DNA of 12,219 nucleotides, from the NCBI GenBank assembly GCA_016194625.1, contig JACQBB010000044.1:1-12219 (forward strand). Reading direction: 5' to 3'. Source of the DNA: Elusimicrobiota bacterium (lineage in GTDB: Bacteria; Elusimicrobiota; Elusimicrobia; UBA1565; UBA9628). This document shows positions 6,256 to 12,219 of the stretch, piece after piece; within the stretch, counting starts at the first letter, position 1, and every line of letters begins with the position of its first letter. A program made the position numbers and the translations under genes. The notes beneath the pieces were generated by a model. It did not search any database, was not told the origin of the DNA, and saw only the letters and a program-made list of their open reading frames with translations.

Positions 6256-7257
6256 ATGTATACCTGGCTGTTCCGCCTCGGCGTCCTCGTCGCCTGTCCC
6301 GCCATCGTCTACTTCGCCAAGATCGCCCCGAACGCCGTCGGCGTCGCCATCGGCGTCGGCGTCGGCCTGCTGATGATCGTCATCGAGTACGCCGTCGCCG
6401 AGGTCAACCTGCTGACGATGATGGGCGGCGCGCTCGGCGCGACCGCCGGCGTGATCTTCGCCCGCGCGGTGGACTACGCGGTGTTCCAGATCGGCAACGC
6501 GGGCCTCAACGACGTGTGGGACCGCTACTCGGCGCTGCGCTTCTTCGTCTTCGGCGTGCTCGGCCTGGTCATCGCGGTGCGCAAGTTCCCGGAGCTCGAC
6601 GACCTGGACAAGGACCTGCTCAAGATGGGCAAGAAGCGCGGCGCCCAGATCAAGATCCTGGACGCCGACGTGATCATCGACGGCCGCGTCGCCGACGTGG
6701 TGGACACGCACTTCCTGGCGGGTACCATCGTCGTGCCGCGCTTCGTGCTGACGGAGCTGCACCGGCTGGCCGACGCCGAGGACCCGCTGAAGCGCGCCCG
6801 CGGCCGCCGCGGCCTGGACATGCTCGCCCGCCTGCAGGAGAACCTGGCCGCGCCGGTGAAGATCCTCGACAAGGACGTCCCCGACGTGCGCGAGATCGAG
6901 GGCAAGGTCGTCAAGCTCGCCCGCGAGATGGGCGCCCGCATCGTCACCACGAACTTCAACGTCAACAAGGTCGCCAGCCTCGAGGGCGTGATCTGCCTGA
7001 ACATCAACGACCTCGCCACCGCGCTGAAGACCGTCGTCCTGCCCGGCGAAGTCATGTCCGTCTTCGTCATGAAGGAGGGCAAGGAGCGCGAGCAGGGCGT
7101 CGGCTACCTGGACGACGGCGCGATGGTCGTCGTCGACGACGGCCGCCGCTCGATCGGCAAGCGCGTCGAGGCGACGGTGACCTCGATCCACCAGACCTCG
7201 AACGGCCGCATGATCTTCGCCAAGGCTCGCCCCGCGGAGAAGCCGACGGTCGCCTGA
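6256..7257 (+). CDS. YacL-like membrane PIN/TRAM-domain protein
   Basis: Membrane-anchored protein with a predicted RNase-like PIN domain and a C-terminal TRAM RNA-binding domain, like Bacillus YacL. It has 333 residues: four hydrophobic segments (about 5-23, 26-45, 52-70 and 92-108), a PIN domain (about 133-250, from KILDADVIIDGR to CLNINDLATALK) and a TRAM domain (about 262-325, PGEVMSVFVMKEGKEREQGVGYL to GRMIFAKA). PIN acidic residues D136 and E167 are present. Where relatives have an aspartate in the TNDFNLNKVA motif, this protein reads TTNFNVNKVA (N233), and the preceding acidic site reads IEGK (E215), so catalysis may be altered. The ATG at 6256 has GGAG six bases upstream. It ends in a one-base overlap with ispDF (TGATG). 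The physiological RNA target of the family is not known to me. Confidence 0.88.
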   Translation: MYTWLFRLGVLVACPAIVYFAKIAPNAVGVAIGVGVGLLMIVIEYAVAEVNLLTMMGGALGATAGVIFARAVDYAVFQIGNAGLNDVWDRYSALRFFVFGVLGLVIAVRKFPELDDLDKDLLKMGKKRGAQIKILDADVIIDGRVADVVDTHFLAGTIVVPRFVLTELHRLADAEDPLKRARGRRGLDMLARLQENLAAPVKILDKDVPDVREIEGKVVKLAREMGARIVTTNFNVNKVASLEGVICLNINDLATALKTVVLPGEVMSVFVMKEGKEREQGVGYLDDGAMVVVDDGRRSIGKRVEATVTSIHQTSNGRMIFAKARPAEKPTVA

Positions 7258-8411
7258 TGCGCGCCGCCGCGATCGTCGTCTCGGGCGGCTCCGGCTCCCG
7301 GATGGGCAAGCCGAAGCAGTTCCTGCCGCTGGCGGGCTCGACGGTCGCCGAGTGGTCGTTGAAGTGCTTCGCCGGCATGCCCGAGGTCGAGGCCGTCGTC
7401 CTCGTCCTGGGCGAGGACGCGATGAAGGAGCACGGCGCGCGCCTGGCCGGCGGCAAGGTCAAGGTCGTTCCCGCGGGACCCACGCGCATGGGCTCCGTGC
7501 GCAACGGCTTCGCCGCGGTGCCCTCGGGCGTCGAGGTCGTCGCCGTCCACGACGGCGCGCGCTCGATGATCACCCCCGAGGTCGTCCGCGCGACGCTGGC
7601 CGAGGCGGCGAAGTCCGGGGCGGCCGTGGCGGCGGTCCCGGTGAAGGACACCTTGAAGCGCGTCCCCAAGGGCGGCGCCGCCGTCGCCGAGACGCCGGAC
7701 CGCGCGCAGTTCTGGGCCGCGCAGACGCCCCAGTCGTACCGGTATTCCGTGCTGAAGGAAGCCCTGGAGAGGTTCAAGGACGACGCCGACGCCACCGACG
7801 AGAGCCAGCTCGTCGAGCGCTGCGGTCACCCCGTGGCCGTCGTGCCGTCGAGCTACGAGAACTTCAAGATCACCACGCCGGAGGACATGACCATGGCCGA
7901 GGCCATCCTCGACGCCCGCGCGGGCGGCCCGCGCGTCAGCAAGACGGGCTTCGGCTTCGACATCCACCGCCTGGTCGCGGGGCGCGAGCTGTGGCTCGCC
8001 GGGGTCAAGCTCCCTCACGACAAGGGCCTGCTCGGCCACTCGGACGGCGACGCCGTCCTGCACGCCGCCTGCGACGCGGTGCTCGGCGCGCTCGGCCAGG
8101 GCGAGATCGGCATCGCGTTCCCGCCGTCCGACCCGAGGTTCAAGGGCATCTCCTCGTCGAAGATCGTCGAGCACACGCTCGCCAAGGCCGCCGACGCCGG
8201 CGCCGAGATCGTCCACCTCGACTGCACGCTGATCGCCGAGGAGCCGAAGCTCAAGCCGCACTACGAGGCCTTGAAGGCCTCGCTGGCGGAGCGTTTCCGC
8301 CTGCCGCCGTCGCGCGTCAGCCTCAAGGCCAAGAGCCACGAGGGCCTGGACGCGATCGGACGGGGGGAAGCCATCTCCTGCCACGCCGTCGCCACCGTGC
8401 TCGCCCGCTGA
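7257..8411 (+). CDS. ispDF: Bifunctional IspD-IspF isoprenoid enzyme
   Basis: Fused enzyme for two steps of the non-mevalonate (MEP) pathway: IspD joins CTP to methylerythritol phosphate, and IspF cyclises the later CDP-ME-2-phosphate to MEcPP. It has 384 residues. The IspD part (1-222) shows the CTP-binding GGSGSRMGKPKQFLPL (10-25), VHDGAR (97-102), AQTPQSY and NFKITTPEDM (202-211). The IspF part (about 229-384) shows FGFDIHRL with metal ligands D235 and H237, GHSDGDAVLHAACDAVLG with H269, and the C-terminal SHEGLDAIGRGEAI. The linker is short. Fused forms are known in Alphaproteobacteria and Campylobacter; in Bacillus the two are adjacent genes at the same place after yacL. The ATG shares a base with the yacL stop and lacks a well-spaced ribosome site, so translational coupling is likely. 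Both active sites look complete. Confidence 0.95.
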   Translation: MRAAAIVVSGGSGSRMGKPKQFLPLAGSTVAEWSLKCFAGMPEVEAVVLVLGEDAMKEHGARLAGGKVKVVPAGPTRMGSVRNGFAAVPSGVEVVAVHDGARSMITPEVVRATLAEAAKSGAAVAAVPVKDTLKRVPKGGAAVAETPDRAQFWAAQTPQSYRYSVLKEALERFKDDADATDESQLVERCGHPVAVVPSSYENFKITTPEDMTMAEAILDARAGGPRVSKTGFGFDIHRLVAGRELWLAGVKLPHDKGLLGHSDGDAVLHAACDAVLGALGQGEIGIAFPPSDPRFKGISSSKIVEHTLAKAADAGAEIVHLDCTLIAEEPKLKPHYEALKASLAERFRLPPSRVSLKAKSHEGLDAIGRGEAISCHAVATVLAR

Positions 8412-8418
8412 CGGCCGC

Positions 8419-9288
8419 GTGGAGACGCTGCTCCTCGTCCTCACCAACGCGATCGGCGGCTCCACTTACGCGGCGACCGCCGTCGTCCTGAGGGGCTTCT
8501 CCGACCGCGACGCGGCGTTCCTGCGCATGGGCGCGTGCGTCCTGCTGTTCGCGCCCGTGCTGTGGCGCGCGCGCCGGCGCCTGGCGGCGCTGCCCGCGCC
8601 GGTGTGGGGACGCCTGGTCCTGGTGGGCCTGTGCGGCTACGCGCTGCCGCTGGCGCTGGGCAACCTCGGCCAGACGCTGTCCACCGCGAGCTCGGCGGCG
8701 CTGTTCATCGGGATGGAGCCGGTGACCATCGTCCTCCTGTCCGGCCTGTTCCTGGGCGAGCGGCTCACCCTGCTGAAGCTCTTCTCCCTGGCGGCGGGCC
8801 TCGCCGGGGCGCTGCTGATCGCCTTCCAGGGCCCGCCGCGACTGGGCGCGGCCCTCTCCGGACGGATGATCGGCGACCTGGTCCTGGCGGCGACGGGCGC
8901 CAGCTGGGCGCTGTATTCGGTGCTGGGCAAGGGCGTGCTCGACCGCGTCGAGCCGCTCGACTACACGGCGGTCACCACCGTCGTCTGCTTCCTGGGCGTC
9001 GCGGCCTGGGCCGCGCCGGGGTTGTCTCCCGCGGCGTGGCGCGCGGCGCCGCCCTCGGCCTGGGCGGGGCTCGCCTATCTGGCCGCCGCCGGTTCCTTCT
9101 TCGGCGCCTGGATCTGGAACGCGGTCTTGCGCGACTGCGAGGCGTCCAAGCAGGCGAACTTCATCTTCCTGCAGCCGCTGTTCGGCGTGGCGCTGGGGGC
9201 GGGACTGCTCGGCGACCCGTTCACCCGCTGGAGCGCGGCGGGCGGCGCGCTCGTGCTCGCCGGCATGTGGGCCGCGACCCGGTCCTGA
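8419..9288 (+). CDS. DMT-superfamily transporter with two EamA domains
   Basis: Predicted ten-segment inner-membrane transporter of the drug/metabolite family. It has 289 residues arranged as two EamA repeats: the first (about 1-135) ends with the characteristic GMEPVTIVLLSGLFLGERLT and GLAGALLIAF; the second (about 150-289) has SWALYSVLGKGVLDR, the small-residue helix around 215-235, and FLQPLFGVALGAGLLGD. The EPVxxxLLxxxxLGE pattern is diagnostic for the family. Substrate cannot be told from sequence; relatives export amino acids or metabolites. The GTG at 8419 lies seven bases after the ispDF stop and gives a normal length, so it is probably the last gene of the operon. It ends one base before the stop of the convergent surface-protein gene. 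Confidence 0.88.
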   Translation: METLLLVLTNAIGGSTYAATAVVLRGFSDRDAAFLRMGACVLLFAPVLWRARRRLAALPAPVWGRLVLVGLCGYALPLALGNLGQTLSTASSAALFIGMEPVTIVLLSGLFLGERLTLLKLFSLAAGLAGALLIAFQGPPRLGAALSGRMIGDLVLAATGASWALYSVLGKGVLDRVEPLDYTAVTTVVCFLGVAAWAAPGLSPAAWRAAPPSAWAGLAYLAAAGSFFGAWIWNAVLRDCEASKQANFIFLQPLFGVALGAGLLGDPFTRWSAAGGALVLAGMWAATRS

Positions 9289-9289
9289 G

Positions 9290-12219
9290 CTACGGGTAGA
9301 CGGCGCCGGTCCCGACCTGGATGGTCTGCGGCCCCGGAACCGTGCTCGTCGGCAGCCAGAGCAGGAACCACAGCGTGCGCTTCCCGCCGACGGGGATCGA
9401 GACTCCGCTCTGGTCGCCCGCGAACGGGCCGCCGAACCCGCCGGCGGTGGTCGTGCTGGGGAGCAGCGGGGTCTTGAAGTCCGAGAGCGTCGGCGGCGAC
9501 GCGTTCCACACCGCCTGCAGCACCGCCGTCTCGATCCCGGAGGAGGTCGCCAGCGTCCACGGCTCGTTGGCCGCGGTGGTGGTGCTGGCCCACATCGCCA
9601 GCGTGACCGGGAGACTGCCGGTGTTCACGATCTCCAGGGAGCTGGTCGCGATCGTGTAGCGCGACGCCGCGGCGTCGAGCGTCCCGAACGACAGGTTGAA
9701 GATCGACGGCGACAGGTCCAGGTTCAGGGGCTCGAGCGACACGTAGTTCGGCGCGCCCGCCCAGTTCAGCGACGCGACGCGGAAGTACCAGGTGGTGCCG
9801 TACGAGAGGCCGGTGATGGTCAGCGTGCTCGCGGCGGCCGAGTAGGCGAGCGAAGAGAGCGTCACGCCGCCGGGCGAGGCCGCCCCGAAATTCGTGCTCG
9901 AGGCCTCCAGAAGGTAGCCCTCGCAGGTCTTGGACGAGGCGTCGGGGGGAGACAGCGGCCGCGCGCCCCACCGTACCGCCGCCGAGGAGAAGCCCACGGT
10001 CAGGTAGCTCGACGGGAGCAAGGTCGGCGCGCGCGCGAGCGTCGAGGTCGAGCCGAGCGCGGCGTAGGAGGTGGCCGCGCCGGCGTGGTTCACCGCCGCG
10101 ACGAAGAGGAAGTAGGTCGTGTTGGGATACAGGCCGGTCAGGAGCGCGGAGAGGGAGGCGCCCGCCGGCGCGGTGGTCAGCGAGACGTTGCCCTGGTCGG
10201 CGTTCGGGTAAGGCGTCGAGGGCGAGGCGACGACGGTGTACGAGGTGACGTCCACGGGGTTGCCGTTGCCCGTCCAGGCGGCGCCGAGCGAGAACTCGTC
10301 GTTCCCGGGCAGCAGCGGCGGCGCCGCGGCGACGGGGACGGCGGCGGCCGTCGGCGCGGCCGCGGCGGAGGAGTCGGTCAGCGCGCCGCACGCGCTCGCG
10401 CGGGCGTACAGCGAGTAGGTCGTGTTCGGCGTCAGTCCGCTCAGCGTGTAGTTCAGCGTCGCGGCGCCCAGCGGCGGCGACATCGGCGAGGCTCCGGACG
10501 CGCCGGTGGTCGAGAACAGCTGGTACTGCGTCGCGCCGTACGACGCCGTCCACGCCCAGTCGAGCGACGAGGTCGTCGGGTTCGACGCGGTCAGGACCGG
10601 CGCGGCGAGCGTGGTCGTCGAGCTGTAGGTCCCGCCCGCGCCGGCCGTCGAGGTGCCGCCGCCCGACGGTCCGCCCGCCGTCGAGACGACGACGGTGCAG
10701 AGGTTCCCGGACTGGGTCACGTCGAGGGCGACGCGGCCGCCGCCGCCGCCGCCGCCGGGCTGGGTGCCCAGGTTCGTGTCCGTGCCGCCGGAGCCTCCGA
10801 GCGCGCGCACGATCCCGGCGCCCGAGAAGACGGCGGCCGAGATGTTCACGCTCCCGCCCGCGCCGCCGCCGCCCGCCGCGCGGGTGGTGACGCCGGTGCC
10901 GTTGCCGCCCGGGGAGCCGAGCGCGTCGATGACGCCGTTCAGGCGGAACTCGCCGGCGACGATGCGCACGGCGCCGCCGCCGGCGCCGCCGGCGTTGGTG
11001 GTCGCGCCGGCGCCGCCGGCGCCGCCCGAGCCGGCGAGGACCGGGTCCGTCGTCGAGTCGTTCGTCGGACCGCCGCCGCCGGAGGCCGTGCCGCCGACGC
11101 CGCCGTGCCCGCCGCCGCCGCCGCCGCCCGCGGTGTTGCCCGAGCCGCCGCCGGGGCCCATCCCGTTCGCGGCGCCCGAGGCGCCGCCGCGGAAGCCGGC
11201 GCTCGACACCGTGATCGTCGCTCCGGCCTGCAGGTCGAACAGGCCCGTGACCGACAGGTCGATCTCGGCGTTCTGCGGGTTGGCGGTCACGCCGGTCTGG
11301 GTCAGGCTGGAGCCGGAGAGCATCGTCCAATCCCCGTCGAAGAGCAGGTGGGTCGTCGTCGCCTGCGTGAAGCCCGCCTTCCCGTAGATCAGGACCGAGC
11401 CGCCGCGAGCGATCCCGGTCGCCACGGCCAGGTTGACGGCGACCCCGGCCGGGGAACCGATGGTCAGGCTGGAGAACGAGATCGCCGGGTCGGCCGCCGC
11501 GACCGTCACGGACGCCGCGATGCCGATGGTCACCGGAGCTCCCGCGTTCGGAGTGCCGTTCGGGCTCCAGTTCGTCGTCGTGTACCAGCGCCCGTCGCCG
11601 CCCGCGCCGGTCCAGGTCATCGGCGTCACCGTCGTCCGGGACGTCCCGACGACGAGGTAGTTCGGCGCCGCGGCCCAGTTCAACGGGCCGACGCGGAACG
11701 AGTAGGTCGTGCCGGCGTCCAGGCCCGTCAGCGTCAGCGCGGTCGACGCGCGGGCGTAGGTGACGGAGGAGAACAGCGTCCCCGTGAAGTCCGAGGCCGC
11801 GGAGGCCGGGGCGGTGGCCGCGTCGAGCCGGTAGCCCTCGCAGGTCTGCGTGGACGGAGAGACCGGCCGGGCGGTCCAGGTCGCGGTCGCGCTGGTCGAG
11901 AACACCTGGAGGGAGATGCCGCCGGTGAGGCGCAGGGCCAGCGTGGAGGCCGAGTCGGCGATCGCCTCGTTGGCCGCGCCGCTCCAGTTCAGCGAGGCCG
12001 CGCGGAGGTAGTAGGTCGTGTTGGCGAGCATCCCGATCGTCGTCAAGCCGGTCGCCGCGCCGTCGCCGCTCGTGGAGACGTGGACGGCGCCGCCCGGCGT
12101 CAGCGCGCCGAAGTCCGTGGACGAGGCGCGGACCTCGAAGCCCTGCGCCGTCTGCGCCGGCCACGCCACGGTGACGCTCGCTTGGTACACCGCGGACACC
12201 GCGCCGGCGGGCGCCGGCG
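9290..12219 (-). CDS. Large surface/secreted protein with Fn3-like modules and glycine-rich core, N-terminus outside window
   Basis: The open frame runs off the right edge, so no true start or signal peptide is visible. About 975 residues are seen; numbering here is from the GTG at 12199. There are five fibronectin-III-like modules: about 1-88, 92-190, 530-620, 625-722 and 725-824, several ending in a TTYxxRVxxLNWAGAPNY-type strand. Between modules two and three lie a TWTGAGGDGRWYTTTNW segment typical of extracellular beta-solenoid proteins (about 195-330) and a glycine-rich region (about 336-525) with short beta-like strands such as VRIVAGEFRLNG and SVNISAAVFSG. The last 145 residues form a separate Ser/Thr-rich domain with no LPxTG or obvious sorting signal. 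A cell-surface or secreted role is inferred from composition. The binding partner is unknown. Confidence 0.8.
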   Translation of the reverse strand, partial: PAPAGAVSAVYQASVTVAWPAQTAQGFEVRASSTDFGALTPGGAVHVSTSGDGAATGLTTIGMLANTTYYLRAASLNWSGAANEAIADSASTLALRLTGGISLQVFSTSATATWTARPVSPSTQTCEGYRLDAATAPASAASDFTGTLFSSVTYARASTALTLTGLDAGTTYSFRVGPLNWAAAPNYLVVGTSRTTVTPMTWTGAGGDGRWYTTTNWSPNGTPNAGAPVTIGIAASVTVAAADPAISFSSLTIGSPAGVAVNLAVATGIARGGSVLIYGKAGFTQATTTHLLFDGDWTMLSGSSLTQTGVTANPQNAEIDLSVTGLFDLQAGATITVSSAGFRGGASGAANGMGPGGGSGNTAGGGGGGGHGGVGGTASGGGGPTNDSTTDPVLAGSGGAGGAGATTNAGGAGGGAVRIVAGEFRLNGVIDALGSPGGNGTGVTTRAAGGGGAGGSVNISAAVFSGAGIVRALGGSGGTDTNLGTQPGGGGGGGRVALDVTQSGNLCTVVVSTAGGPSGGGTSTAGAGGTYSSTTTLAAPVLTASNPTTSSLDWAWTASYGATQYQLFSTTGASGASPMSPPLGAATLNYTLSGLTPNTTYSLYARASACGALTDSSAAAAPTAAAVPVAAAPPLLPGNDEFSLGAAWTGNGNPVDVTSYTVVASPSTPYPNADQGNVSLTTAPAGASLSALLTGLYPNTTYFLFVAAVNHAGAATSYAALGSTSTLARAPTLLPSSYLTVGFSSAAVRWGARPLSPPDASSKTCEGYLLEASSTNFGAASPGGVTLSSLAYSAAASTLTITGLSYGTTWYFRVASLNWAGAPNYVSLEPLNLDLSPSIFNLSFGTLDAAASRYTIATSSLEIVNTGSLPVTLAMWASTTTAANEPWTLATSSGIETAVLQAVWNASPPTLSDFKTPLLPSTTTAGGFGGPFAGDQSGVSIPVGGKRTLWFLLWLPTSTVPGPQTIQVGTGAVYP
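10627..11196 (-). repeat. Glycine-rich low-complexity coding region
   Basis: GGN/GCC-rich DNA encoding runs of up to eight glycines with Ala, Ser, Thr and Asn between them, inside the surface-protein gene. The reading frame is kept throughout, so it is a true domain. The same DNA gives proline-rich open frames on the plus strand and a 1029-residue arginine-rich open frame in another minus-strand frame, neither of which looks like a protein. Slippage or assembly collapse is possible in such DNA. Confidence 0.7.

Noticed and set aside
10653..11387. Proline-rich plus-strand open frame of 244 residues
   Set aside because: It is the complement of the glycine-rich coding region; proline runs are what GGN codons give on the other strand.
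9075..12164. A 1029-residue minus-strand open frame
   Set aside because: It is a frame-shifted shadow of the surface-protein gene. Its product is almost all Arg, Gly, Asp and Leu without any domain-like pattern, as GC-rich DNA gives in a wrong frame, and it also crosses the antisense of the transporter gene.

Overview
This is a very GC-rich bacterial window with tightly packed genes, many GTG starts and no RNA genes, CRISPR array or transposase that I can see. The phospholipid-transport genes point to a bacterium with an outer membrane. The order radA - yacL-type PIN/TRAM - ispD/ispF is familiar from Firmicutes such as Bacillus. Fibronectin-III/glycine-rich surface proteins and HNH-associated helical proteins fit the Elusimicrobiota or a similar deep diderm lineage. 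That placement is inference from gene content, not from a marker-gene search.

Layout. Bases 1-3777 (+): the 3' part of alanine racemase (alr), then mlaE, mlaF and mlaD. The four genes overlap by 4, 4 and 1 bases and so look like one translationally coupled operon. The MlaD is long: one MCE domain, a helical linker and a beta-rich C-terminus. This resembles the trans-envelope bridge form of MlaD rather than the short proteobacterial form. Bases 3767-4591 (-): a protein related to the N-terminal part of HNH-endonuclease-family proteins but with no HNH domain; it converges on and overlaps mlaD by 11 bases. Its upstream region holds a perfect 20-bp palindrome and two abutting DnaA-box-like 9-mers.

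Bases 4842-6163 (+): radA, broken. The zinc-finger part is intact, but the segment that should carry Walker A is replaced by about 100 bases of a composite inverted-repeat element. To my memory this element looks like the dispersed palindromic repeats of Alphaproteobacteria. The rest of RadA is open in another frame from an ATG inside the repeat. radA appears to have a promoter that would give a leaderless mRNA. Bases 6256-9288 (+): a YacL-like membrane PIN/TRAM protein, a fused IspD-IspF isoprenoid enzyme and a DMT/EamA transporter, closely spaced. Bases 9290-12219 (-): the C-terminal 970 or so residues of a large secreted or surface protein with fibronectin-III-like modules around a glycine-rich core; its start lies beyond the right edge.

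Functionally the window is mostly envelope and housekeeping: cell-wall D-alanine, lipid traffic between membranes, recombination repair, isoprenoid precursors and a surface protein. The most unusual parts are the repeat replacing the ATPase core of radA, the bridge-type MlaD and the palindrome/DnaA-box cluster.
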